Of a stretch of 41,392 nucleotides of DNA, positions 18,040-26,555 are shown piece after piece. The position numbers and the translations under genes are program-made. The notes under the pieces were generated by a model. That model was not told where the DNA came from, ran no database searches, and saw only the letters and a program-made list of their open reading frames with translations. Position 1 is the stretch's first letter. Each line of letters begins with the position of its first letter. The stretch lies in contig JAKAWN010000007.1 in assembly GCA_021827245.1 (NCBI GenBank), positions 1 through 41,392 on the forward strand, written 5' to 3'. Source of the stretch: Acidobacteriota bacterium. GTDB lineage: Bacteria; Acidobacteriota; Terriglobia; UBA7540.

Positions 18040-21000
18040 CTACCACGAACGGCCAAGATATAAACTGAAGGTTCGTAGCACTCCATTCAAGCTCGGATTG
18101 AGGTAATCCCGATAGCTTCCGTAGTAGAAGAGGAAGCCCCCCTCGATCTTGTAAGGAAACACATAGTAGGCTTTCGATTGCCCAATCCACTGCGGAACGA
18201 TTACTTGCGAAATCTCTGTCGAGGCGAATTGCACATTGGCGAGAGCTGCCGCAAAGCCAACGGGGTCGAAGGCGCCTTGAGAAATTAAAGCCGCATTGCC
18301 AAAAAGTGCGGCGTCGGCTGGATTCAGGTCCGGCCGGAACCCGCTGCGTGACGAGTTGTATGTGAGACGGAAATCGAGCCCAAAATGTCCGTCGAGCATG
18401 TAGTTCGACCCGGCCCAATACGCTTGCGTTATCTGTTTGTATGGGACGAGCGGCTCGTCCAGAACGTAGCCGACACTGGCATCATTCTGGAAGGCCATGT
18501 AGGTCGTCAAGTTATTCTGCTGGTAGGAATATCCGAGGCTGGCATTCCAGTTCGCCTGAAGTGGCAGAGTGAAGCTCGCCGTCTCGTAATAGAATCGGTC
18601 GCGCCGCTGGAAATTCGTAGGTAAACCGGAAATGTCCGTACCGAACCCCGGCGTTTCGCCAAGGGTGTTGGGCAGACCGGGGGCAGGGAACGCGTTCTGG
18701 AGGATCACGCTAGCGTCGTTATCGAAGGTAAGCCAGCGGACGGGAGTGACGGTAACTTCAGCGAACACTCGGTTATTACTTTGCGGCACCAGCAGATAGC
18801 CCGGGTCGTGCGTGCCTGTCCATTCGTAGCCAGCTCGGGCGCTCCAGAAACGAAGATCGTGATAACGGAGCGCCAGGCCGGTGGTATTGCTGAAGGAAGA
18901 TGGCACGACGTAGGACAGGTCCGTATTGTCGAAGGAATACGCCTGGGGCCAGAGGAAGGCGTTGGAGCGGGTAATACCGCTGCGGCGGTAATAGGTTTCC
19001 ACGTCGAAGCCTTTGGGCAGTCGGTAGTCCAGGCGCACGCCCTCCCAGTGGTTGTGATAAGAGACGTTGCCAAAGAGGCTGTAATAAGGCGTGAAATCGT
19101 TGATCTGGTTTTGCTGGTGATAATCGACTGTCACGAGCAGTCGCTTGACCGCATCCCAGTTGATCGTCTCGTCGGTATCGAAGATGTTCTGCGGGTAGCG
19201 CGTGAGCAGGTCGCGCAGGCGCATGTAGCTGATATCGCCATTGAAGTTGAACTTGGCGGACGGAACCCAATTCACGGTGACCTCGTCGGTGGAAGCCTGG
19301 CTGGGCGAGGGGATGTCGATGGCGTATTGGCAGCCGGGTGAAGCGGCGGTTCCGCAAGGGATGTACCCGGGCGCGGGACCGGAAGGCGGTGGCAGGACGC
19401 TGGAGAAACCTCCCAAGTCTTGCGACGGATCGAATGGACCGCTGAAGCTACCCTCAGGGTAGCCCAGACGATCGTTGAAGCTGCTGAAAGCGTGCTCGAC
19501 AGCGATGTCGACGCTGTGCCAGTTGAATTCCGCGCCGCCAGCGACATCGCGCGTCGTGTAGTTCACCGGCTGGAATTGGGAGCTGTGGTGACACTCGTTC
19601 CCGCAGCCGAGGAAATTATCGTTTTCGTCGAGATAAGAGAGTTGCGTTGTGCCCACGCGCGCATTCCAGTCGCCCTTCACGAACAGGTGGATGGGCAACG
19701 AAGGCAGCTTGAACCGGGCGTTTGCATTGCCCATCCTTCTCACGACGCCGAAAAGAGCCCCGCCCGCTTGGGTGACAGGCGCGATCGAATCGCTGGAGGT
19801 ATCGGCAGGCTGTGTGGTGCCGGGCGGAATGTCCAGGACGGGGAAAGCGTAGAAGGGATAGTGGTCCTGTTCCTGCACGAAGCTGCGCTCGGAAAACTGC
19901 GCCTGGAGCCACTCTCCCAGGGTGAGCTGCGAGGCCATGGCGTAATCGGCGCTGCTCAAGACGTTGGCACGGGAGACAACGGTGAGATGGTTGCGCGTGG
20001 ACACGTAGGCCTCGGAGAGGTTGGCTCCTGCTGATTGCGCCAAGCTGTCGTATTCGCCAACGCGGCCTTCAAAGCCGGTGGCATCGATGAACCGATAGGC
20101 GCCCGGGGTGAACGAGAACGCGGCAAAAGTCGATGCTCCCGGGGCGGCGGCCGTGGAACCGCCCATTCCCATTTCCATGGTCCCGCCCGAGAGCGGCGCC
20201 GCGGCCCCGGTGGACATGAAGGCCAGCAAACCGCTCGCAGCGTTGATGGCGGCTGCCGCCGGTGCTAAAGAGGCACCGACCCGCGACATGGAAGAAGAAG
20301 TGACGCTGCCCGAACGCGCAGCGATGCCGGCGTAGCTGCCCGCTGGGGTGGCCACACCATGAACCAGTTGCGCTTCGTTGTAGCCCTTATCGATGAAACG
20401 CGAGCCGCCGCTGGGCGTGGGAACGTCGGTCCCATGGATCGACGAGTGGCAGTCGGTGCAGCGATCGGTGAGGGGCAAGCCAGCGCCATTGTGGTGGCCG
20501 GCATGGCACTGCAAACACAAAGCAGGCATGCTGACTTTCAAGATATTTGTGTTCGGAGAGCCATGAGGCGTGTGGCAGATCAGGCAGTTCTCCGATACGG
20601 GCGGATGCTGGTAGGCGAATGGCCCGCGATACTGCGCATGGCACTTGAGGCAGAGCTGGTTCACACTAGCGGTTTTCAGGTTGTTTCCCGCCGGGCCGCC
20701 GTGCGGGTCATGGCAATCGACACAACTCATGTCCGCTTCGCGCAGCGGGTGGTGGTAAGGCATGCTGAGCTGCGCACGCACATCCTGGTGACACCGGAGA
20801 CAGTTGGCGTTTGTCTCCGCCATCGGCTCGATGATCGCATTCGTTTCGGGCGAAACCTGCGCGGCAGTGAGCGCTCCGTGCGTCTCCGTATCGAATGCGA
20901 ATCGGCCTCGCATGGCTGTGGCCAAGGGGCTGGTGTGTATTTGGTGGCAATCGGTGCAGCGGACTCCATTCCCTGCGTGCGGGCCGGCCATCCAGTTCCG

Positions 21001-21375
21001 CACCGACTGGTCCTGGATGTGGCAGCTCAAGCAAACGGCATTCGCCTGGCGGCCGGTCCGCCGAGGAAAGCTGATGATTTTGGAAACGTCACCGCCGCCT
21101 TGCACGTGAAGACTGCCTGCGCCGTGGCAATCCTCGCACCGGACTCCCTGCTGAGCGTGGAAGGCGTGCTGGAAATCGCGGGCCTCTTGTGCGTGGCAGG
21201 TGGCGCAAACCTGCGACCCGACGCGCTTCGCGCCTGGAATGGCGGTTGCAGAGGCGAAGCGCTCAGTCCACGCATGCCCCTTCGTTTGCCCGAGTGCTGA
21301 CGGTACTGAGAAAAGAGAGCAGAAGAAGAGGAAAGTCAAAAGGGCAGGAACAACCACAGCAGCACGACGGCGCAA
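18040..21375 (-). CDS. Fused decaheme cytochrome (MtrA/DmsE-like) and outer membrane barrel (MtrB/PioB-like)
   Basis: One 1111-residue polypeptide. The start is TTG at 21375 with GGAGGT 5 nt upstream, followed by a signal peptide (VVVPALLTFLFFCSLFSVPSALG). Ten CXXCH heme motifs lie at residues 57, 80, 115, 140, 192, 218, 242, 264, 287 and 306, with the spacing of MtrA/DmsE-type decaheme cytochromes. An Ala/Gly/Ser/Met linker (about 315-425) leads to a ~685-residue barrel with many aromatic strands, ending LYLGRSW. The barrel contains an odd CGNECH (591-596), a CX3CH near its start. In Shewanella and phototrophs these two parts are separate proteins, MtrA inserted in MtrB. The fused product should conduct electrons across the outer membrane. 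No outer-face cytochrome is encoded nearby. Confidence 0.9.
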   Translation of the reverse strand: MRRRAAVVVPALLTFLFFCSLFSVPSALGQTKGHAWTERFASATAIPGAKRVGSQVCATCHAQEARDFQHAFHAQQGVRCEDCHGAGSLHVQGGGDVSKIISFPRRTGRQANAVCLSCHIQDQSVRNWMAGPHAGNGVRCTDCHQIHTSPLATAMRGRFAFDTETHGALTAAQVSPETNAIIEPMAETNANCLRCHQDVRAQLSMPYHHPLREADMSCVDCHDPHGGPAGNNLKTASVNQLCLKCHAQYRGPFAYQHPPVSENCLICHTPHGSPNTNILKVSMPALCLQCHAGHHNGAGLPLTDRCTDCHSSIHGTDVPTPSGGSRFIDKGYNEAQLVHGVATPAGSYAGIAARSGSVTSSSMSRVGASLAPAAAAINAASGLLAFMSTGAAAPLSGGTMEMGMGGSTAAAPGASTFAAFSFTPGAYRFIDATGFEGRVGEYDSLAQSAGANLSEAYVSTRNHLTVVSRANVLSSADYAMASQLTLGEWLQAQFSERSFVQEQDHYPFYAFPVLDIPPGTTQPADTSSDSIAPVTQAGGALFGVVRRMGNANARFKLPSLPIHLFVKGDWNARVGTTQLSYLDENDNFLGCGNECHHSSQFQPVNYTTRDVAGGAEFNWHSVDIAVEHAFSSFNDRLGYPEGSFSGPFDPSQDLGGFSSVLPPPSGPAPGYIPCGTAASPGCQYAIDIPSPSQASTDEVTVNWVPSAKFNFNGDISYMRLRDLLTRYPQNIFDTDETINWDAVKRLLVTVDYHQQNQINDFTPYYSLFGNVSYHNHWEGVRLDYRLPKGFDVETYYRRSGITRSNAFLWPQAYSFDNTDLSYVVPSSFSNTTGLALRYHDLRFWSARAGYEWTGTHDPGYLLVPQSNNRVFAEVTVTPVRWLTFDNDASVILQNAFPAPGLPNTLGETPGFGTDISGLPTNFQRRDRFYYETASFTLPLQANWNASLGYSYQQNNLTTYMAFQNDASVGYVLDEPLVPYKQITQAYWAGSNYMLDGHFGLDFRLTYNSSRSGFRPDLNPADAALFGNAALISQGAFDPVGFAAALANVQFASTEISQVIVPQWIGQSKAYYVFPYKIEGGFLFYYGSYRDYLNPSLNGVLRTFSLYLGRSW

Positions 21376-22554
21376 ACCCCACCTCCGGGAACCGGCGAGT
21401 TCGCGTCCGCCTTACCACGCATGTTGTTACACGAATTCGGCGGTGCTGTCAATTCAACAATGTGAAGAGTTCTTCGAAATCATACGGAATTTCCTCAGCA
21501 GCTTACGGGCGGAGCGGCTTCCATTTCTAATGTTCCTGCTGTTGCCGGGTGGTGGGGTCTGCCGATGTGGAATCTGCTTCTAGATCGCGTTCCTGAGCGG
21601 ATAGCCGTCGTTGTCGCATTTCTCGACGCGAACTGCGCGAACCGGCCTTCTGGTACTTGCAATCCGAGTGGGGGATTCACTTCTCTGTGGCGCAGCATGG
21701 CTCAGCCATCTGCCCGTTTCACGTGATTGAGGGCGGAATGCCTGGCTGCCTCAGCTACCTCATAGGAATCGTGAATCTCTTGCCCTTTTCTCCGATCTGA
21801 AAGTTCAGCAACTTTGCAGGCTGCGTTTTGCTGACGTTACGCAGCATGCGATGACCGAGTCGGGCTTCGTATAATCGAGCAGAACATCCGTCGGCTCTTT
21901 AAGCTCCTCGTCGAGTGTCGGTGCGACGAGAGTACCAACGGGACTGCCGCCGAGACGTGGCCGATATCCTCGTCAGTCGGCGGGGGCGCCAGTGCACCCC
22001 TCAAAGCGAATCCGCCCAAGCCGGGGTGTTCCTCACCAACACACTGCCAACCTTGCCGGTCGCGCCGACCACACATAGGCGAATCTTCGTGGCGCTCATT
22101 GTACCGCGATAGAGTGACAGCGAACCGCGCGGGTCGTGGGCAAAACGGAATTTGCTCCGAGCAAAGGGTTCCTGAAAGCGCCTTCCAGTAGCAACTACTT
22201 GGAAACATTGCCTCAGGCGCGTTCGCGCCCGTGCCCGCTACGCACACCAAACACCTCATGGCCACCGGTAGAACCTTTGGTTCGCGAAGGACAACGAAGG
22301 ATTCGCGCAGAAATTGGCCCGACAATGGGCACAGTTCAGGCACAGCCGCACCTTCCTGGACATCGGGGAAGAGGGGTAGCTCATGAAAGCCCGGGCTCTG
22401 CTATTCTAACGGCCCGTTGTTCTGAACCGTATCACGGCCTTCCTGCCCTTTCGCAGCAGACAGGCACAATCCGGGCACAAAAAGGGCGGCTGGAGTCCAG
22501 CGGGCCATTGAACCAATTGGGGATGCGGCGATTATGACTGAGCCGCAGTGTGGA
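21376..22554. other. Gene-poor junction between the electron-conduit gene and the CRISPR array
   Basis: Nearly 1.2 kb lacks an intact gene. The only recognisable content is the decayed dapB start (21805-22099, minus). A short minus-strand reading near 21690-21785 (IHDSYEVAEAARHSALNH) looks protein-like but is too short to assign. The rest (22100-22554) shows no convincing frame, tRNA or repeat. Debris of this kind is typical of an island edge. Confidence 0.55.
21805..22099 (-). pseudogene. dapB: Decayed 5' end of dapB (4-hydroxy-tetrahydrodipicolinate reductase)
   Basis: From the ATG at 22099 the frame reads MSATKIRLCVVGATGKVGSV, the nucleotide-binding GxxGxxG start of DapB, then stops after WADSL. 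After frame changes the homology resumes around 21950-21830 as SPVGTLVAPTLDEELKEPTD and VLLDYTKPDSVIA, which fits the DapB segment that follows the Rossmann strand. It then ends at a stop (21805) with unrelated residues. Only about a third of the usual ~240-270 residues is present, with at least two frame disruptions, so it is not functional. It may be the scar of an insertion or a transferred fragment. Confidence 0.65.
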
Positions 22555-22663
22555 CTTTCAGTCCCCTCTTCATCGGGGAGTTCTCTTCAACAAACAATTA
22601 AACTTTGCATAGACGCATGGTTACACCTTTCAGTCCCCTCTTCATCGGGGAGTTCTCTTCAAC
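22555..22663 (-). CRISPR. Minimal CRISPR array: two identical 37-bp repeats and one 35-bp spacer
   Basis: Identical 37-bp repeats lie at 22555-22591 and 22627-22663, separated by a 35-bp spacer (22592-22626). Read on the minus strand, the direction of the cas genes, the repeat begins GTTGAAGAGAAC and ends GGGGACTGAAAG. It can form a hairpin with stem TCCCC/GGGGA and an 8-nt loop. Cutting at the stem base by Cas6 would leave the 8-nt handle ACTGAAAG. The spacer is AT-rich (12 of 35 bases G/C) in a GC-rich region, so it probably derives from foreign DNA. The array follows directly after cas4. Confidence 0.9.
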
Positions 22664-22828
22664 TGCTCATTTTGTGCTCTGTTTTCAACGAAATACGCGG
22701 CGTAGCAGCCAGAATTCCTCGAAAACCCCTCATTTGCTGAGAAATGGGGGAGTTTTGCGAGAATCCGGGTCTCAACTCCCATCCCCATATCCGCGCGACG
22801 GCTTTCCACCACTGTAATGCCCCCCTTT
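22664..22828 (-). promoter_or_regulatory. Presumed CRISPR leader
   Basis: This 165-bp non-coding stretch lies between the cas4 stop and the first repeat, on the upstream side for minus-strand transcription. That is where a leader with the array promoter and integration signals belongs. It is moderately richer in A/T runs than its surroundings. A hairpin followed by TTTT lies inside it (22722-22750). Confidence 0.55.
22722..22750 (-). terminator. Candidate intrinsic terminator after cas4
   Basis: On the minus strand the arm CCCCCATTT (22742-22750) pairs with AAATGAGGGG (22726-22735; one bulged A) across the loop CTCAGC. TTTT follows (22722-22725). This could end the cas1-cas2-cas4 transcript before the array, or be a structural part of the leader. 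Confidence 0.4.
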
Positions 22829-23467
22829 TCAGAAGATATCGCCACAATAGTTTCTAAACTCGCATTCTTCGCACCGGGCACGCACCGGTGTGGGTTCCGG
22901 CAGCATTGCCTCTTGGATCAGCTGCCGGATACTGGCGAGTTGTTCATGGATGAGCGCCTTCAGCCGATCAGTGACGTTGATTCGGATCAGCTGGTCGCTG
23001 GGCGTCAGATAAACGAACGCCAACGGTGCCGGCATCTTCATCGCATCTTCGACCAGCACAGCGTAGGCCGCAAGCTGCATAACGTGATTCCGCCTGGGCC
23101 GTCCACGCGTGTATTTGAAATCGACAGGATAGCACGCTTCGGGCGTGACGATCAGCAGATCAAGTTTACCGCTCAGCGCGAGAAAAGGTGAGTTGAGCCA
23201 GACATGAAAGCGGCGCTCACCTTCGCTCAATCGGTATCGGCGTAGCGTGCGCCGCGCTTCCAGGGCATCAAGCTTGACTTCGACCTCCTTGCCCCGATCC
23301 ATCTTGACCGTGCTCTTCCGAGCCACCGGCATGACCGTGTTGTAAAACACAATCCGCGGGCAATATTCGAACTGCTTGAGATCATTCACACGGAGTGGGA
23401 TCAGCTCAGAAGGCGGATCTCCAGTGGCCGTTGAAAGTGCGGCGCCGCTTATCGCGCTCGGCTCCAT
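22829..23467 (-). CDS. cas4: Cas4 exonuclease of the CRISPR adaptation module
   Basis: The product has 212 residues. RecB-like nuclease motifs are visible: GKLDLLIV, then YPVDFKYTRG (the D...DxK core) and QLAAYAVLVEDA (QxxxY-type motif). Iron-sulfur cluster cysteines occur at FEYCPRIVF near the N-terminus and as CEECEFRNYC at the C-terminus. Cas4 trims prespacers and selects those with a proper PAM before Cas1-Cas2 integrates them. It lies 74 bp after cas2 and next to the array, in the same orientation. Confidence 0.92.
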   Translation of the reverse strand: MEPSAISGAALSTATGDPPSELIPLRVNDLKQFEYCPRIVFYNTVMPVARKSTVKMDRGKEVEVKLDALEARRTLRRYRLSEGERRFHVWLNSPFLALSGKLDLLIVTPEACYPVDFKYTRGRPRRNHVMQLAAYAVLVEDAMKMPAPLAFVYLTPSDQLIRINVTDRLKALIHEQLASIRQLIQEAMLPEPTPVRARCEECEFRNYCGDIF

Positions 23468-23541
23468 CGTCAGCCTCGGGCAACCCTCATTCTCATCTCG
23501 AAATCAAAGCCCGTCTAAACAAAACTGGCAACAAAACAGTA

Positions 23542-23946
23542 TTATTCAGCGTGACCGGAGTTTTCTTTGCGCTCCCGCGCCAGATCCTTCGGGACATCCG
23601 CAAAGAGATAGGCATAAAGGGCCGCTTTCACGTCTTTCTCACACAGCGGCTGGATCATGATTTTGAACGCTGGTTGCCAGCGGCCATTGGCCTCGTCTTC
23701 GGGAGGGACTGGCATGTCCATAGGCTTGGTCTGGACCTCTGGGAAGTCTCGATGCCAGCGAGCCTGCCAATCCCGTTGAATCTGGCGCAGGCGCTCATGG
23801 AGTTCCTCGCGCTTGTTTTGCGACAGCGTTCCTCGGAAACAGCTAAACTGCAAGCGCTCCAGACCGAAATCCTTGCAGGCGTCCGCCACGCGCGTCCTCG
23901 CTCGATCGTCTTCGATATCGTAGATGACCAGGGTGCTCAGTTCCAT
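23542..23946 (-). CDS. cas2: Cas2, CRISPR integration complex subunit
   Basis: This 134-residue protein opens with LVIYDIEDDRARTRVADACK, the ferredoxin-like beta1 strand with the conserved Asp of Cas2, and then RLQFSCFRGTLSQNKREELH. It is longer than the usual 90-100 residues: a middle segment (about 60-90, WHRDFPEVQTKPMDMPVPPE) and a charged tail extend the fold. Cas2 forms the dimer that bridges two Cas1 dimers. It follows cas1 by 78 bp. Confidence 0.9.
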   Translation of the reverse strand: MELSTLVIYDIEDDRARTRVADACKDFGLERLQFSCFRGTLSQNKREELHERLRQIQRDWQARWHRDFPEVQTKPMDMPVPPEDEANGRWQPAFKIMIQPLCEKDVKAALYAYLFADVPKDLARERKENSGHAE

Positions 23947-24024
23947 AAAAGCAGCCTACGCTTGGCGTTCCCTTCGCGAGCCGGTGACATTTGAGTGCAA
24001 AGACTTGGCTCAGCAGGCCGTCAC

Positions 24025-25386
24025 CTACCACCGAAACGAGAATGGCTTGTACTTGGCCTTCCCGCGCAGGAAGCTGACGAGCGCCCGCGCCTGCATCTGG
24101 ATAATCGACCGAATCTGGAACTGCTGTCCGCGAAATGGTTCCGGGCTCGCGAGCCGTTCGAGCACTTTCTCAGCGATTGCTTTCCGCGTATCTGCGTCGA
24201 GCAAACCCTCCTTCATTTCCGCTTTCTGGCCCAAGTTGATGAACGCGATCACGGTCCGGTCCACAACAGGCTGGCGGAACTCCTCCACCAGATCGAGCAC
24301 CAAGGAAGGCTTGCCTGGCCGGTCGACATGTAAGAATCCTGCGAACGGTTCAAGGCCGGCGTTCGCGACGGCACCCCAAACATGGCCATAGAGAATCCCA
24401 TAGCCGTAATTGAGCAGAGCGTTCAGGGGATCATCGGCGCCCCGGTGGACGCGACCCATAAACTCCGCTTTGTCCTCGACGATCACCTTAAATCCCTGCC
24501 AATAGAGCCGTCCCGCCACGCCTTCCAGGCCCAGCAGTTCCTGGCGCTTTTCGGCGACCGTTGAGCCAGCAATTTTTCGTGCTTGAAGTTCGAGCTGACG
24601 TAGCTGCTTCGCAAGCCCGACGACAACGTCGTAGCGTTCGGGATTCGACTGCTTTAGATATTTGCCGCAGTACAGGAGGAGATGCCGCTGATTACGAATC
24701 TTACCCCGGACGACGGCCCGCGCGAATTCTAGCCCGCGGGCGTCGTCAAAAGCCTTCAATTGTTCGCGGCGCGATTCCACCGTCGCCGTGAGCGTTGGTG
24801 AGGTGAGCATGGCGTAAGGCCGGCCTGCGTAGTCCAGGAAACTCAGTCGGATCCCGCGCTCGCAGAATTCCTCGAGAAGGTCCGAGGAGAAGGAAACGCC
24901 CCGTGACGCGATTACGACCTCGCTCAACCGGAACATGGGGAATTCGTAGGTCGAGCCGTTTCCGTCCTTCGCCAGCTTCCCAGCCACTTTGATTTGGAGC
25001 CGCTCGCTCTTCTTGCCGAGATAAATGCCGTAGCCTGAAAGAATTACCTGAGCCAAGTCCTCTGTCTTGGCTACCCGGGGCTTGTCAGGAACGAATGGCT
25101 TGCGGCCGAAAACCAAGGGTTGAATTTGTGCCCCGTTCCCGGCACCGCCCCGCTCTGATCCGATAACGGGAAAACTGAGCGTGATCCCTTCTTCCACGAC
25201 GATTTCCTTGCCGGCCCTGTTTTCTGGCAAAACCATGCCCCATTCGGGATCGAACAGCCAGCCTGATTCGGGTGCCTCTCCATCCTGGGCCCGTATTGGC
25301 TCCAATTCACCCGTGAACAGATTCCACTGACCGCCAGCTTCTTCAGTCTGAAGGGTCGGTTGGCCATTGAGAGAGGAAGCGCTCAT
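24025..25386 (-). CDS. cas1: Cas1 integrase with an unusual ~110-residue N-terminal extension
   Basis: I start at the ATG at 25386 (453 residues); a GTG 19 codons upstream is also possible. The Cas1 fold begins near residue 111 (AQVILSGYGIYLGKKSERLQ). Catalytic residues fit Glu288 in LLGLEGVAGRLYWQGF, His353 in AGFLHVDRPGKPS and Glu368 in LVLDLVEEFRQP. The first ~110 residues (NGQPTLQTEEAGGQWNLFTG, then WLFDPEWGMVLPENR) match neither Cas4, Cas2, Cas6 nor reverse transcriptase, all of which are known Cas1 fusion partners. Cas1 usually has about 300-350 residues. It heads the adaptation genes, 335 bp after cas5. Confidence 0.93.
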   Translation of the reverse strand: MSASSLNGQPTLQTEEAGGQWNLFTGELEPIRAQDGEAPESGWLFDPEWGMVLPENRAGKEIVVEEGITLSFPVIGSERGGAGNGAQIQPLVFGRKPFVPDKPRVAKTEDLAQVILSGYGIYLGKKSERLQIKVAGKLAKDGNGSTYEFPMFRLSEVVIASRGVSFSSDLLEEFCERGIRLSFLDYAGRPYAMLTSPTLTATVESRREQLKAFDDARGLEFARAVVRGKIRNQRHLLLYCGKYLKQSNPERYDVVVGLAKQLRQLELQARKIAGSTVAEKRQELLGLEGVAGRLYWQGFKVIVEDKAEFMGRVHRGADDPLNALLNYGYGILYGHVWGAVANAGLEPFAGFLHVDRPGKPSLVLDLVEEFRQPVVDRTVIAFINLGQKAEMKEGLLDADTRKAIAEKVLERLASPEPFRGQQFQIRSIIQMQARALVSFLRGKAKYKPFSFRW

Positions 25387-25721
25387 GTTTGTAGCTCGTG
25401 CCGCTGCAGGCTCGCGGCAGGGAATCACGCAATTTTCGCGCACCTGATGAGGAATCGCCGGGAAAACGCGCGAACCGTTTCCAAAGTATGCAACTCCCGG
25501 TCGGACGCGTTTGCCCTGCGGTTCGTGAATCTAGGCAGCGAAGTCCGCAGCAGATCGCCGCTCTCTGACGGCACCCGACCCTGCACAGTTGGCGACCGGC
25601 CCCCTAACGCATTCGAGCCCCCTTTGGCGAGGGAGGGCGGGCCGCTCGTCTGGGGTGCTCTTGGGAACTCCTGTGTTGGCACTCCGGAGGGCAGTTTGCA
25701 TTCGGATTGGATATCGCAATC
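25387..25721 (-). other. Gap between interference and adaptation modules
   Basis: These 335 bp hold no convincing gene. All other cas genes lie within 80 bp of each other or overlap, so this gap probably contains a promoter for cas1-cas2-cas4, and perhaps the end of the interference transcript. I could not choose reliable promoter boxes by eye. Confidence 0.45.
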
Positions 25722-26555
25722 TTATGCTTTTCCCGCTGAAATCCGATCCCACAATTGGTGGGATACGCCAACGGACCGACCACCTGTGAACCCCGAAAAG
25801 ATTGAAACACCACGCCTGAACTTCAAGCCCTCATCCCAAACAGAAGGCATGATGTCCCATTCTATTTGTTTATTGCTCAGCATGCGAGAGCGAACCGGCA
25901 CGTAGTGGACAAGTGCTTGTCCTGGCAGAAATGTTCGCTGGGGCAGGCTTCCAATTTCCGTCGCCAACATCAGGGCAAGCGTTTCCTCACGGCCAGTGGC
26001 GCTATCAGACTTTAGTTCCAGGATCTCCGGATCAGGAGCATACTCTAGTTGGATGCTACCCTTTTTGGCGAGAGGCCCTAGCCGTCCGCGGACGGCGCCG
26101 TGCAGCGCAAGCAGTTTGGACCGCTCCCTTGAAGCAATTACCAATACAAGCACGTCTGTCAGTACCTCCTCAACGACGGCCAATTTCTTACCTTCGTTTC
26201 GTCCCGCAGACCAGACTGTAGCCTCGTAGTTGAAGATTGAACCAAGATGACCGCGGAAGTGGCGCCGGGAGATTTGCCACTGAACAGGGTATGCTCCCAG
26301 CGCGAAGGTCCCGTGGTAATCCGGCAGGTCCTCAAGTCGCCGGGCATCCAAGCCAAGGGAATTGCTTTCATACCAACGCGTTTTTCCGAGAAGCCCCGCT
26401 AGGCAGCCCGATGCCCCCGTTGGCGGCAAGAACGGATAGCTGGACCACGTGACGTTAGACTTCAATGCGTTTCGCGCCATCAGCGGCGTGAGAGCGGTTC
26501 CTCGAAGCAGGAGGACGAACAGCTTGTCGCTATTCACTTCTGCCAGCCGCGTCAT
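25722..26555 (-). CDS. cas5: Cas5-type RAMP subunit (Csc1-like position)
   Basis: I start at the ATG at 26555 (277 residues), with GGAGGA 11 nt upstream. The frame is open to 26648 but would then overlap cas7 more deeply. The N-terminal part (LFVLLLRGTALTPLMARNA, then SSYPFLPPTGASGCLAGLLG) is like the first ferredoxin-like strand and following helix of Cas5 proteins. The C-terminal FRRGVSIFSGFTGGR resembles a glycine-rich loop. Cas5 caps the 5' handle end of crRNA in Cascade. It overlaps the cas7 end by 26 bp. Its position after the Csc2-like cas7 is that of csc1 in type I-D, but I do not see a clear Csc1 signature. Confidence 0.72.
   Translation of the reverse strand: MTRLAEVNSDKLFVLLLRGTALTPLMARNALKSNVTWSSYPFLPPTGASGCLAGLLGKTRWYESNSLGLDARRLEDLPDYHGTFALGAYPVQWQISRRHFRGHLGSIFNYEATVWSAGRNEGKKLAVVEEVLTDVLVLVIASRERSKLLALHGAVRGRLGPLAKKGSIQLEYAPDPEILELKSDSATGREETLALMLATEIGSLPQRTFLPGQALVHYVPVRSRMLSNKQIEWDIMPSVWDEGLKFRRGVSIFSGFTGGRSVGVSHQLWDRISAGKA

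Noticed and set aside
21836..22343. Minus-strand frame of 168 residues in the gene-poor zone
   Set aside because: It is the wrong frame over the dapB remnant and shows no protein-like pattern.
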